Part shown: piece after piece, positions 46,500 to 58,979 of the stretch
Layout: the number at the start of each line of letters is the position of its first letter
How positions within the stretch are numbered: the stretch's first letter is position 1
From: Carettochelys insculpta
Lineage: Eukaryota; Chordata; Testudines; Carettochelyidae
Assembly (NCBI RefSeq): GCF_033958435.1
Contig: NC_134138.1
Location: forward strand, 265,151,798 to 265,215,797
Reading direction: 5' to 3'
Length of the DNA: 64,000 bases
Made by a program: the position numbers and the translations under genes
The notes under the pieces: model-generated
What the model saw: only the letters and a program-made list of their open reading frames with translations
Databases searched by the model: none
What the model was told of the DNA's origin: nothing

Positions 46500-47711
46500 A
46501 CAACTATAAGCGTGGACACACTGAGTCAGATCAGTGGAAGATCTAGTTCAGTGTCCTATGCCAGATACTTCAGCGGGAATGAACAAACCAGGACAATTTT
46601 GAATGTCATGCAGTCCTAGCTTTTGGCAACCGGAAGTGTGAGGACGCCCAGGGCATCAGGTTGCCTCCCTAACCATCTTGCTAAAAGCTATTGATGGCCG
46701 AATCCTCCATTAATCTTTTTTTCTTTTACCCCAGTTTTACGTCTGGCCTTCACAATACCCAGTAATGAGTTCGACAGGTCGACTGTGCATTGTGTGAGGC
46801 AGTAGTTCCTTTCAATTGTTTTAAACCTACTGCCTATCAATTTCATCAGGTGACTAGTAATTCTTGTGATTATCTGAAGAGGAAAATAACATTTCTTATT
46901 CATTTTGTTCATATCATTACTGATTTTGCAGCCCTTTATCTTCTCTCCCTTTCTTGTCTATTTTCTCAGCTGATTATTCCCAGTCATTTTAATCTTTTCT
47001 CATATGGAAAGTGTTCCATGCCATAATTATTTTGTTTCCATTCTCTATACCTTTGTCTATAGCTGATATTTTGAGATGGGGTCATCAGAACTGCCTGCAA
47101 TGTTCAAAGTGTTGGGCAGACCATGGATTTATACAGTGAAATTATGAAATTCTCCCCCTTAATCTTTATCCCACTTGTAATGGTTCCTAATATTGTGTTA
47201 GCATTTTTGCCTGCTACACTGAGCAGATATTTTCAGAGACCAAGCCATTATGATACTAACATCTTTTTCTCGAGTGGGAACAGTTTATTTGGATCCTGTC
47301 ATTTTTGCTGTAGAGTTGGTATTATTTTTTCCAGTATGTATTATTTTCCACTTATCACCACTGATTTTCATTTACCATTTTTGCACAGTCAGTTTTGTGA
47401 GATCTGTTTATAATGCTTTCCAATCAGCTTTCTACTTAACTCTCTTGAGTAATTTTGTATCATGGGCAAACTTTGCCATGTCACTGTTTACTATTTTTCC
47501 AGATCATTTATGAATATATTCAATAACAACAATCCAAGTACAGATCCTTCAGGCACCCAACTATTTACCTCAGCTGTAAAAACTGGCCATTTATTCCTAC
47601 CCTTTGTTTCCTACCTTTTAACCACTTATTGATCCATGACAGACCCTTCTCTCTCATTCCATTACTACCTACTATATTTGGAAGACTTCAGTAAGAGACC
47701 TTGCCAAGTAA
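46500..47711 (-). mobile_element. CR1 LINE, antisense, old
   Basis: Antisense CR1 reverse-transcriptase region. Recognisable phrases are GCAATGTTCAAAGTGTTGGG, GATTTATACAGTGAAATTAT, AATTTTGTATCATGGGCAAA and CAGATCATTTATGAATATAT. No ORF. It ends against a PLE tail. Confidence 0.65.
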
Positions 47712-47890
47712 TCAAGGAGATCATTTTTTTCTGATTTGTCCTCCTTGATTACTGCTTTTGGTTCTCTGTGCCTTAAATATTGAGTTTGTTCTTGTATGGC
47801 TATGGTCTGAAAAAGTGGGTCTTTCCCACAAAAGCTCACCTAATAAATTATTTTGTTAGTCTTTAAAGTGCTACTTGACTGCTTTTTTTC
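47712..47890 (+). mobile_element. Penelope-like 3' end
   Basis: Tail of the 35.8-38.4 kb family in sense orientation: TCTGTGCCTTAAATATTGAG, GTGGGTCTTTCCCACAAAAG, AAATTATTTTGTTAGTCTTT, AAAGTGCTACTTGACTGC. 5' truncated. Confidence 0.82.
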
Positions 47891-48109
47891 CCAAAATCCA
47901 GCCATCTGACCTCGGCAAGAGTTGTGCAGAGTGTTGAAGACCACTGCTTTCTTGCCCTCACAAGACGAAAAGTAATTAAAGATCCTATGACTAGTTTAAA
48001 TACGAAGCTTAAAGCAGTTCAGCCTACTATATCTGTTTAGCAAAGTAAATCCTTACCTCTCAATAGGATAAAATTCTGAAGTAGGCCACGATATCTGCTA
48101 AGAGCCACT

Positions 48110-48757
48110 GTTCTGAAATGGAGTCTGGTAATCCCCCCATCTCATTCCCCCACCCCACCAGCCGTCTGGGGAGGGCATTTCAGCCAGTGTAAATAACTCC
48201 CTAGGCAGTCACATTCCAGGAAGGGACCCTGTGGGGAGGGGAACTGGACTATAGTTAAAAGACGATTGACACAATTCTTTCACTGCCTTCTACTTTGATC
48301 CTGCATTGCCAGATTGCTTTGCTTCTGTAGCGATAACGCAAATGGTCATGTTCGTGTGAAGATTACATCAGAATGCCAGACAAGACATCACCACTTTACA
48401 TATCAGTGTATTACAGATGAGATATCACCACTTTACACATCGGTGTTGATGACTGCTCTCTTCAAAGGACTTGTTTATAGATAAAATGTTCTGAAAACTG
48501 TGCACAGAAACTCTGTAACACCCAGATTGTTTGTTAATTCATCTGGATTGCTTATTGAGTGTTCGTTGATTATGCTCTTTTCCTTACTGTCTGCTCCTAT
48601 TCTTTCCTCTGCCTATCAGCTCTCTATATAACCACCGATAACCTGATGCCTGTCAGTGCATTCTGAAACTCAACCAAATTTGGAATCACTCCGCCAGCTG
48701 GTTGTAATAAACTTTTGTTGCTTCACATAAAGTATCCAGACTTTATACCAACACTCT
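48110..48757 (+). mobile_element. Probable LTR (solo) of a retrovirus-like element
   Basis: TATATAA at about 48626 and AATAAA at about 48705 are spaced as in a compact U3-R-U5. The segment ends near TATACCAACA. A 37-bp tandem duplication in the U3-like part (TCACCACTTTACATATCAGT at 48388 and a near-copy at 48425) resembles an enhancer repeat. The left end and the target duplication were not found, so the call is tentative. No internal genes. Confidence 0.45.
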
Positions 48758-50306
48758 CCTAGCGATTCCCTTATGCCTCCAGTCATGCACATTGGTTGGT
48801 CCAAGCCCCAAATTTTGCTCTTGAGGCTATCCCATGAGCTGCAGTTTGCGAGGCAGGGGGCACACAATTGAACGGAAGACAAGCAGCAAGGATGTGTCCC
48901 AGCCAACACACTGCTTTTTAACCCAGGGTCAGTCAAGTCTAGAGCAGTTATCACAAAAAAAACCTGAAGTGCTGGTATTGTGCCCCAAGTGGTAGTTTCA
49001 ATACCAATTTCTTAAAGAAGTTGAACTTTACCTTTTGAGAAGAGGGAGGAAAGGTTCATGGGAATCACAAAAATTATTCATGCAGAATGAAAGCACCTTA
49101 AAATTTCCCTACGTGTATTGATCTGAACCAATAAAATATATAAGGCAACACATCAGTAAATAAATTGAATGTGGGATATTATATATAGCTGCAGTGGTTA
49201 CGAGTCGCACATTTTTAACGTGCACTTAGTGGGGGAATTATTTTATTGTGCCTATCATCCAGGAACATACGTTATATTATACATCATCTCATGATGGGGT
49301 GCAGTGCAGATCAGTGAGCGTTTGTGTCATCACCTGTCCTAAATCCTTCACTGCCTTACATCCACTGCTGCTGCGGCTCACAGCTTGGACACTAAAAGCC
49401 AGCAGACAATTGTGCAGTCCCCATGTGTCTGCTTTCCAGCTCTGCTTCAGAACTCTGACCCCAGCAGTCTGCTTACAACACAATAGCCCTGCATGCTTGT
49501 CTCTACTACCTGTTTGGTTATACCTACCCCAACACCTCCCAGTCCCATCTTTTCTCAAAACCACACACTCTGCAATGCACAGCCATCTCATGCACCATTC
49601 AGAGGAATACATCTGATTGCTCCTCTAAAGAGACAAACTGCCAGGCATATCATTGGAACTGGTTGTAACTATTGCTTTAGTTGAAGCACAGCACTGGGCT
49701 GGTTTAGATTTAAAGTAAAACATGTTTTTTTAACAAAAGGAGATGGTATTTTGTCTGAATTCAATTATGAAGTATCAAGCTAGAAATGGTTACAAGCAAA
49801 TAATTTTAAATGGTTTAAAGAGGCTAAGACTTAACAAAACTACAGAGTTGGTTGAAGTTAAGATTCTTTTCACACTGCTTTCCGGCAAGATGGCTGACCA
49901 CTTCTCTGGTAAGGATCTCCTACAAAGTCCAGAGTGCTCAGTCTCTGTTTGTTCTTAGGGAGAAGACAGAAGGGGGCAAAGATCGCCAAGTTTTATAGTC
50001 CAATGAATCTTTGAAATTGATGTTTCTGAACGTTACATTCCCCCCTGCCCCAAGGTAAATTTCATGCAGCTTCTGAGGAAGGTGACATGAAGTCTTCTGG
50101 TGAAAGTAATTTCACATTGGTTTCTTCCCCAGCTGATCTGTTTCCTGCAATCTCCTCCTCCTGCTGTGATTATCTCCTTTTCTTGCTTGTTCCGTTTACA
50201 TTTTATGTAAATTGCATTCCCATCGCCTCTTGATGTGCCTTGGAAGTAAACAAAATTCCTTTGCTTAAGATGGGGTAACTTCAGCCACACTGTCTCACAG
50301 ACACAG
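48758..50306. other. No recognisable gene
   Basis: Intergenic sequence. The ORF pair 49248-49616 (+) and 49289-49612 (-) are overlapping opposite-strand frames without a domain. Confidence 0.45.
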
Positions 50307-51182
50307 AAGCTGTGTGTAGACTACAGGCTGCTGCCAGCAGCTTGACACAAATGAGGGCTCACAAAATTGCAAATGACCGCTTGTCTGCATATTCATGCAG
50401 CTAATTTGCATGTGCATGAGATAGCCCCGCCTGGCAGAGGCTGCTGCTGGCAGAAAACAAGCAGTGTAGATTTGGTTCTGCCAGCAAAACCCCTCTCTGC
50501 CAGTAGCCCCTTATGCCTTGAAAAAATCAGAGATAAGGGGCTGCTGACAAAGGGATGGTTTTGCCAGTAGAACCACATCTACACTGTTTGATTCCTGCCA
50601 GCAGCAGCCTCTGACGGCAGGGCTATCTCACAGAAATATGAAAATTAGCCATGTGAATATGTAAATGAGCAGCTATTTGCCATTTCATGGCTGTGTCTAC
50701 ATGTGCCCCAAACTTCGAAATGGCCATGCAAATGGCCATTTTGAAGTTTACTAATGAAGCGCTGAAATGCATATTCAGCGCTTCATTAGCATGCGGGTGG
50801 CAGCCGCGCTTCGAAATTGACGCTCCTTGCCGCCGTGCGGCGCGTCCAGACGGGGCTCCTTTTCGAAAGGACGCCGCCTGCTTCGAAGTCCCCTTATTCC
50901 CATGAGTTCATGGGAATAAGGGGACTTCGAAGTAGGCGGCATCCTTTCGAAAAGGAGCCCCGTCTGGACGCTCCGCGCGGCGGCAATGAGCAGCAATTTC
51001 GAAGCGCGGCTGCCGCCCGCATGCTAATGAAACGCTGAATATGCATTTCAGTGCTTCATTAGTAAACTTCGAAATGGCCATTTGCATGGCCATTTCGAAG
51101 TTTGGGGCACGTGTAGACACAGCCCATAAGCCCTCATTTACATCAAGCTGCCAAAAGCAGCTTGTAGTATAGATGCACCTTA
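50307..51182. mobile_element. Outer palindromic MITE, interrupted
   Basis: A diverged inverted repeat: AAGCTGTGTGTAGACTACAG and GCTGCCAGCAGCTTGACAC on the left, CATCAAGCTGCCAAAAGCAG and CTTGTAGTATAGATGCACCTT (minus a base) on the right. The dyad is near 50515 (AGGGGCTGCTG against CAGTAGCCCCTT). It is interrupted at 50689-51124 by a much better preserved MITE. Outer boundaries are approximate. Confidence 0.65.
50689..51124. mobile_element. Palindromic Harbinger-type MITE nested in another MITE
   Basis: Begins GGCTGTGTCTACATGTGCCC and ends GGGCACGTGTAGACACAGCC, with perfect CAT duplications (50686-50688 and 51125-51127). Near-perfect 436-bp palindrome: AACTTCGAAATGGCCATGCA in both arms and GAATAAGGGGACTTCGAAGT around the dyad. 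Same family as 45419-45854. Confidence 0.93.
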
Positions 51183-51377
51183 TAAGAACAGCACACAACC
51201 CTTACACTCCTTTCTACCCAATAATTCCTACCAATGAAAATAAAAAAATCTTGCCAAGGGATATAGTCAATTCTTTGCTACCAAAAGTCTTGAAATGAAG
51301 ATGGGATGTCTTTTGAAAGATACAAATTGTGTGTTTTATATTGATTTTGGTGACGTTCTATGGCCCAAGTTATATAA

Positions 51378-53760
51378 TCACAGAAATGTAGGGCTGGAAG
51401 GGACCTCCAGATATCATCAGCTCCAACTTCCTACACTCAGGAAGGGCCATGTAAATCCAGACCATCCTTGGCAGGTGTTCATCTAACCTGTTCTTAAAAA
51501 TCTCCAGTGAAGGGACCTCACAAGATCCCTTGGAAGCCTATTCCAGAAGTTAGCTACCTTCTTACTTGAAAAGTTTCTCCAAAAATTCAACCTAAATCTC
51601 CCTTACCATAGATGAAGCCCATTATTTCTTGTTCTACCTTAAGTGGACAAGGAGAATAATTGATCATTATCCTCTTTATAGCAGCTTTTAATGTATTTGA
51701 TGACTTACCAGATCCCTCCCTCAGTCTTCTTTCTTAACACTAAAGATGTCCAATTCTTTAAACTTTCCTCACAGGTCAGTTTTTCTCATCCTTTTAGCAG
51801 TCTTTTGCTCTCTTTTGGACACTCTCCAATTTGTCCACATCTGTCCTAATGCATGACACCCAGTATTCGACAAAGTATTCCAGCAGAGGCCTCACCAGTA
51901 CCAAGCTGAGCAACACAGTTATTGCCTCGTTTTACATATAGTACTCTGCACATACACCCCAGAATGACATTAAGCACATTTCATAACTGCATCACATTCT
52001 TGATTCATATTCAATTGTTGATCAACTATAACCCAAAACCACTGTAATCTTGTCAGTTAGTCCCCATTTTGTAGCTGTACATTTGAATTTTCCTTCCTAT
52101 GTAAAGTACTTTCCACTTGTCTTTAATGAATTTCATCTTATTGATTTCAAACCAGTTATTTCACTTGTCAAGGTCGTTTTGAAGTCTAACCTATCCTCCA
52201 AAGTGCTTCCAGCCCCTGGTAGATGGTTTCCTCCGCAAAGTTTATAAGCATAACTTCCACTAGGTCATTTAAATCATCAATGAAAAATAACTGACTTATT
52301 CCAGACACAGGAATAACCTCTTAGTAGCTACTAGATATGTCCTCTCAGTTTTTTAGCAAATCATTAATAACTACTCTTTGAGTATTGTCTTTCAGTCAAT
52401 TGTGCACTCACCTTATAGTAATTTAATCTAGACCACACTTCTGAAGTTTACTTATGAGAAAGTCATTTTGGCCAGTGCCAAAAGACTCACTAAAACCCAG
52501 ATATATCAAATTTTACTGCTGCCCTCCCTCCACTAGGCAAGTAACCCTGTTGAAGAAGAAAATTAGAATGATTTGGCATAGTTTGTTCTTGACAAATCCA
52601 TGCTGGCTATTCCTCATAATACAGGTATTCTCTAGGTAGTTACAAATTGTTTAATAATTTGTTCCAGTGTTTCTCCAGGTAACAAAATTAGGCTGACTGG
52701 ATTATAATTCCCTCGTTCTTTGTTCCTCCTTTTTTTTTAAAGATAGGTTTTATATTTTCCCTTTTCGAGTCCTCTGGGAACTCACCCATCATCCATGAGA
52801 TATTGAAGATAATTGCTAATGGCTCCAACATTATTTCAGCTAGTTTCTTAAGTAAGCAATGATGAATTTCATCAATCCCTGTCACTCTGAATATATCTAT
52901 CTTATTGAAATAGACTTTAACCTGTTCTTTTCCTATTTCGGCTTCATTCCTTTGCCTTTAGCCTGTTCTTTCCCTATACTGGTGTGAATTCCTCTGCCAT
53001 TGCTATTAATTTTATTGAGTCTCTTATCACCATTAAACTTCTCAGGGAAGTCTGAAACAAAATACGTATTATATACCTCAGCCTTCTTGATATTATCAGT
53101 TATTAGCTTTCTTCTCTGCTAAGAAGAAGACATACAATTTCTTTTTTTTTTTGTTCTGAAATTATTTTAAGACCTCCTCGTATCCTTTTATGTCTCCTGC
53201 TAAGTTTAAATCATTTTGTACCTTAGTCTTTCTGTTTTTGTCCCTACAAGTATGTACTGTTCTGTTGTATGCCTCCTTAGCAATTCATCTTTGTTTCTAG
53301 TATTCATAAGACTCCTTTTTCATTTTTTTCTGGTCAATAAAAAGTTCAGATGAGGTATACAGCCTTTTTCCTATTCTTCCTATCTTTCACCTCAGGATGA
53401 CTTATCGTTATGCTTTCAATATTGCCTCCTTGAAAATTTCCTGTCTCTCTGGATCTGTTGTATCCCTTAGATTTTATTCACTTACCTACCAGCTTGCTGA
53501 GTTGATTAAAGTTTTCTTTTTGAAGTTCAGTGTCCTAATTCTGTGCGTGCTCTCACTCCTTTCTTTCCTTGGAATCATGAAATCTATCATTCACAATCAC
53601 TTTCTTCCAAATTGCCTTCCCCCTTCAGATATATAATCAGTTCTTCGTTGTGAGTCAGAATCAGGTCTAAAATGGCTGCCCCCTGGTTACTTCGTCCATT
53701 TTTTGAAACCTGAAATGTCCACCCCCAATATATTCCAAGGCCTCATTGGAAATGTAATGT
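51378..53760 (-). mobile_element. CR1-like LINE, antisense, ~2.4 kb
   Basis: Starts with a reversed tail (ATCACAGAAATGTAGGGCTG, GAAGGGACCTCCAGATATC) and continues antisense through ORF2 (CCAGTATTCGACAAAGTATT, TGAGAAAGTCATTTTGGCCA, GACAAATCCATGCTGGCTAT, GAGTCCTCTGGGAACTCACC). It is heavily mutated and the frame on the minus strand is broken throughout. The longest CR1 piece here not split by another element. Confidence 0.72.
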
Positions 53761-53814
53761 TTTGCCATATTATTACCAGGTTTATTTTCTGGATATTTCT
53801 GTAATTTGCCTTAC

Positions 53815-54378
53815 AGTTAAATGGCACTTATTTCGAAACATCTATTTCAAAATAGCTGCTATACCTGACAGAATAAGGTTTACTGGAATAGAAATAATGT
53901 ACCTGCTATTTCAAAATTATTTCAAAATACTGTGTGCATTGTTTAGACAATGCCCAAGTTATTTCACTATTAGGTGTTTTGTCAACAAACCCACAGTATT
54001 CACATTCCCAAGATGTTTTATCGACAGGTAATCAACAGAACATGATACTTTTGTTGACACCATTCTACCGCTCCCTTACGACATGATGCTGCCCCATGTC
54101 TCCCCTCCCCACCCAATAGAAAGCCAGTCTGGACGTTCCAGGGGGCCCTCTATTGACAGACAGGGCTTCCAGGACATGGGACAACCCTGTCTGCTATGCT
54201 TCTGGTTGGCTATTTGTTGAGAGAGCAGCTAGGCATTTCAGCCGCTCTCTGTTGACAGAGTGGATTACTCTTGCGATCCACTTTGAAGTCTGGCTGCAAT
54301 CTGTTGACAGAAGTTTTGTCAGAAGATATCTTCTGACAGTAACTTCTGTTGACAGATTGTTCTAGTGGAGACATAGCC
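53815..54378. mobile_element. Degenerate Harbinger-type MITE(s)
   Basis: Contains TTTCGAAACATCTATTTCAA and TTTCAAAATTATTTCAAAAT, then a block with repeated TTGACAGA/TGTTGACAG motifs that resembles the MITE at 61513-61947. The right end is AGTGGAGACATAGCC. The left terminus and target duplication are not clear; possibly two overlapping elements. Confidence 0.5.
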
Positions 54379-55768
54379 TAGGTTAACAAGTCAGTGCACA
54401 AAGATGTTCTGTTCCTTCTTGGTCAGGTGGATCTCAAGTCTTCCCAGAAGAGCATCCCTGAGCTGAGGAAGCTAAAGCTCTCCTGTTGACAACATCTGCA
54501 TAGTCATGCATTAATCTCCAGGATGCACATTTCCCTGCCTGGGCTCTTTCCCTGAACCAGGAGGATGGATAAGAACACAACCTGGGTCCCAGATCCTTCA
54601 CACAAGCTACCTGAGCCTAGTAGTCACTGAAGATCTGCTCAGGGTTGTACAAGTCAATCTTGTTATTGAACAGCATGGGTCAGATTAGAGTATGAATAAA
54701 GGCAGATTATGGTTCTGCTGGATTTAAAATGTACAAAAGGAAAGAAAGGTAATCCAATCCACTAGAGAGAAATCATAGGATCACATGCAATTGTCATTCC
54801 TCTTGGTACATAAATGATTAATAAAAATATAACAGAAAAAAAATAAAATGTGACTCTCTGGATAGCCACTTGAATATCTGATACATATACAGGGGCATTA
54901 AAAGAATCAGGCTAAAACATTACTAAGTTGGACATATTTCTGCCTTGCAAAACTAGTAGAAGACTAGTTACTTTGAATATTGCCAAGAGGCATGTTACAT
55001 TATTGCTGCTATTTTAGACATTCAGCAGCACTCCATAGTTTGTAATGCTACCAGATGTATTTTATATTTCAAAATTAAGCTACTGCTAAAAGAAATTTTA
55101 ACCTTTGACTTTGTAATATTTCTGTGGGATTCTATTTTCTATTCTTTGCTTAAAACAAAAGTGTCATGGCAAATTAAATATAAAACATGAACAACCCTTT
55201 TTTCAACAACTTCAGATCCACTAAGATAGTTTCAAAAACATGTCTGTGCATATTGAATGCCTACACAATGTTAGCAATACAGATGTCATTTATGGAGAGC
55301 TTTTAGCACACATGGCACTTTACATTTAAGCACAAAGACAAATTTTACGCCCACTGAATACAATGGGAAAACTTCCCCTGACTTTAGCAGAAACAGAATG
55401 AGACCCAAGAGTCCTGTCCCAAGGATTCCACAGTCTAGACCATCCTGCAACCCTCTTACATGAGCAATCCTCACTCACAAAAACAATCCAGTTAACTCCA
55501 ATACATTGACTTCGGTGTGACTTCTCACACAGGTAAAAAATCCCTTATATTTAAAGATTGCAGGACTTGAGGCCAAATCAGATAAATAGGTCACGTGCAA
55601 GGAGTTCTAATGAGATATCAAGTAAGATGTCAGCAAAGACAGGCTTAGTGGACCTGATCCAAAGGCCATTAAAGTCGATAGAAAGATCCCATTGATTTCA
55701 ATTGGCTTTAGAAAAAGCCTGTGAAAGAAATTAGTTCTGCAGGACAGGGAAGGAGATTATCACACAAA
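54379..55768. other. No recognisable gene
   Basis: AT-rich intergenic sequence. About 55655-55710 (GACCTGATCCAAAGGCCATT, ATCCCATTGATTTCAATTGG) matches a short palindromic repeat frequent in amniote genomes. Nothing else is recognised. Confidence 0.4.
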
Positions 55769-57211
55769 GGCTGCATCTACACCATGAGCTAAAATGGATT
55801 TTATTAAAATTGATTTATTAATGCTGGGTTTTATCAATTCAAATTTAAGCAGCCTCACTTACCCATAGGCTGCCCACAAAATCGACTTATTGCTGCCACA
55901 CACAAGTTGCCAAAATTGACTGTTGCAGCAGTGTGTTGTAGGAACCTATCCTACAGTTCCCTGAGCCCTGTAGCATTCTGGCTGTTTTAACTGGTGCAGC
56001 ATGGCTGTCTGTATCTGACAACATCTTCCCACAATTCGTTTCCTACATCTCATTCTCCTGTCATGTTAACCAAACATCCGAAAATCGTGTCCACCTAGGG
56101 AGACTTCCCCCCAATGGCTAAAAGACCTCCAGTGCTAGCCAGAGCATGAAAATCATGACATCCAAGGGAGACTGAACCCAGGCAGCTAAAAGACCCCCTA
56201 CTATAACCAGCACTGAAAATCGTGACCACCAAGGGAGACTTCACCCAGACGGCTAAAAGACCCCTGACTACGGCTAGCCCCCGGCCTTTGGAGAAAGCCT
56301 ATACAAAAAATTTGCTCTGAAAGAACAGCCACTCTAGTGAGAAATTATTTTCTTCTGTTGCCCAAAAATCATGTCTGCCCAGGGAGACTTCCCTGGGGCA
56401 GGCAACAGACCCTCGACTAGCAGCCAGCCCCTCAGTATCCTAGCTGCTGATGGAGACTTCCCCCAGCCAGCTACAGGGCCCTCACCATGTGCAAACTGCC
56501 TGGAGCCTTGCACAGCACGTCCTTTTATTCGTTTGGGGTCAAGTCACATGATGCGGCTGAGCACAGAAAAGTTCCAGATAGTGTGGCTCCTCCAGGGGGG
56601 AGGGAAGAAAGGGGATGTGGGGGTCAGGACAAAATGTAAATGGCTGAAAAGAAGTTTCTCATCTTTTTATACAAGCATGACCCCCACCCACAGCCTAGCT
56701 GCCACGTCGTGCAGGGGGGCAGCGGCTGCGCCAAGCTGTGCAGAAAAAAACGGCTGCTAGCAGAGATAGACAGAACCAATGACCCCACACCCATGCTTAT
56801 AGCAAAGAAAGAAAGAAGATTTTTTTCATCCTTTCATGACCCTACAGACAGGGGATCCCGGGTGCTGAATTGAAACAGTCGTCCTGTTGCCTAATTCCTC
56901 CATGCCTGAGAGCAGTGCAGATGTAAGAGGCAGAGCAGAGAACTGTGAGGCATTGTGGGGGACATACAGGACATCTCTGTAGGCTGATGAATTCAATTTA
57001 AAGACATGGCACTTCCTCGCTACCCTTCATTCGGAATTTTAAATTCGAACTGAACGCTACACCCATCAGGTTACTATGATATTATGATTTCGATATTATG
57101 TTGATTTTAGTGCAGCATATGAGCAAATGGAATTTACAGTAAAGACAGGCACTTGGTGAAATTGGGCTAAATTACTTAAAATCAATATTATTTCCTAGCG
57201 TAGACATAGCC
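55769..57211. mobile_element. 1.4-kb Harbinger-like non-autonomous element
   Basis: Ends GGCTGCATCTACACC on the left and GCGTAGACATAGCC on the right, with subterminal inverted matches (ATTTTATTAAAATTGATTTA against TTACTTAAAATCAATATTAT). Flanks are AAA and AAT, so the 3-bp duplication is imperfect. The interior has a 67-bp tandem repeat (56081-56283). The ORF at 56371-56760 has no recognisable domain and partly translates repeat-derived sequence. Confidence 0.6.
56081..56283. repeat. 67-bp tandem repeat, three units
   Basis: Units begin at 56081, 56149 and 56216 with AAAATCGTG/AAAATCATG, followed by CAAGGGAGACT and GGCTAAAAGACC(C). A diverged fourth unit appears near 56365 after an interruption. 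Confidence 0.8.
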
Positions 57212-57215
57212 AATG

Positions 57216-58112
57216 TCTACTGAGTGTGGAAGGAGTGGCATGAAAGGAGAGGTACATCTAGAGTGACCTGGATAAATTCCAGAGTGACCTGGATAAATTG
57301 GAGGACTGGGCCAAAAGAAATCTGATGCAGTTCAATGAGGAGAAGTGTAGAGTCCTGCACCTGGGGTGGAAGAATCCCAAGCATTGTTATAGGCTGGGGA
57401 CCGACTAGCTCAGCAGCAGTACAATGGAAAGGGACCTAAGGGTTATGATGGAAGAAAGGCTGGATATGAGTAAACAGTGTGCCCTTGTAGCCAAGAAGGC
57501 CAACAGCATACTAGGGTGCATTAGGAGGAGCATTTTGAGCAGATCTAGAGAAGTAGATATTCCCCTCTATTCAGCACTGGTGAGGCCACATCTGGAATAT
57601 TGTGTCCAGTTTTGGGCCTCCCAGTATAAAAAAGATGTGGATTTGCTGGAGCAGGTTCAGCGGAGGGCAACAAAAATGATTAAGAGGCTGGAACACAAGA
57701 CCTATGAGGATAGGCTGAGGGATTTGGGCTTGTTTAGTTTACAGAAGAGAAGACTTAGAGGTGATTTAATAGCAGCCTTCAACTTCCTGAAGGGGAGCTC
57801 TAAAGAGGAGAGTGAGAAACTGTTCTCAGTGGCATCAGATGACAAAACAAGGAGTAATGGTCTGAAGTTGAAGAGGGAGAGGTGTAGGTTAGCTATTAGG
57901 AAAAACTACTTCACCAGGAGGGTGGTGAAGTATTGGAATGTGTTGCCTAGAGAGGTGGTGGAATCTCCATCCCTCGAGGTTTTTAAGTACCAGCTTGACA
58001 AGGTCCTGGCTGGGATGACTTAGTGGGGGTTGATCCTGCTTGAAGCAGGGGGCTGGACTAGATGACCTCCTGAGGACCCTTCCAACCCTATGATTCTATG
58101 ATTCTACGATCT
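57216..58112 (+). mobile_element. CR1 LINE 3' end, sense
   Basis: A 5'-truncated CR1 beginning near GTCTACTGAGTGTGG and ending in the CR1 terminus CCTTCCAACCCTATGATTCT with ATTCTATG-type repeats (58090-58112). It includes the C-terminal part of ORF2 and the 3' UTR (GGGGGCTGGACTAGATGACC). One of the best-preserved CR1 copies in the window. Confidence 0.9.
57424..58023 (+). pseudogene. CR1 ORF2 C-terminal fragment (open for 199 codons)
   Basis: Region after the reverse-transcriptase palm of CR1 ORF2. It contains [75 protein letters not shown] and the terminal [20 protein letters not shown]. The ATG at 57424 is only the first Met after an in-frame TAG near 57402 where related copies have Trp. 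The same frame is readable upstream ([19 protein letters not shown]), so this is a truncated LINE fragment and not a gene. Without RT motifs or endonuclease it cannot act. Confidence 0.85.
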
Positions 58113-58979
58113 TCACTGCAGGAAAGATTAACCCTGCCCACAGTTGATCTTCTGGAGTTCAATTTAGTGCACCTGGTAGGGATGCGCTAAATCAAACTTA
58201 CAGGGCACCTACATAGGCTCTGGTACTCCTGCCCCTCGTTAGGCATCAGGAAAGTTGACAGGAGTGAATTTTCCCATTGACCTCCCTTAGTGGAGACAGC
58301 ACAGAAGCTCAAATCAAGGCACGCTGACTCCAGCTATGTGAGTAACGTCGCTAGAATTGTGTACCTTAATTGAACCTTCTGCTACTGTGTAGCTCTGCCC
58401 AACCCATGATACCACAACCAGGAGTCAAGAATGAAAGGTGCAAAGCAGGAGGTAGAAAAAGATGTGTATCAGAATAAAATGGGCATTGTATCACACTGTG
58501 CCCACTAGGGAAACCAAGGGGCATGCACCAGTGCAAGAGAAACAAACTACTGCACATTCATTTGGACTAAAAGTCAAAGGAGTTGAGGTGGGTTAGACTG
58601 GCAGAGCAGGACAACAATCTTAGCAATAACATGTTAAGATGCCAGGAGAGTAATTCCTAATGGTCATTTGACAGTGAATGGGTAACCAGTACCAGTATGC
58701 TAGGAAATCCATAACAAATTAAGTGCATTTAGCTATACCATGGATATTGTTACCACTGTGTTTATGTATATCTTGTGACATGAAAATGTGGCAAGTTTTA
58801 TTTTCTTTTTCTCTGAGATGTCAATTTTCAATCGATTTCTTCACTGGCCTCGTCTTGAATGCTAAGGGGATTAAAGTGATCATTGATTTACAACAGTGGA
58901 TTAATGTCATGCAGTGTTGACACATCTCAGACAGCGATCTGATGCTGAGACAGAATCAAGCTACTGCATTTTATACAGA
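58113..58979. other. No recognisable feature
   Basis: Intergenic sequence between two CR1 tails. Nothing identified. Confidence 0.45.

Noticed and set aside
49248..49616. Overlapping frames on both strands
   Set aside because: Opposite-strand overlap of equal length without any domain or repeat match; most likely chance.
56371..56760. 129-codon frame inside the 1.4-kb element
   Set aside because: Partly translates the 67-bp repeat and has no recognisable domain.
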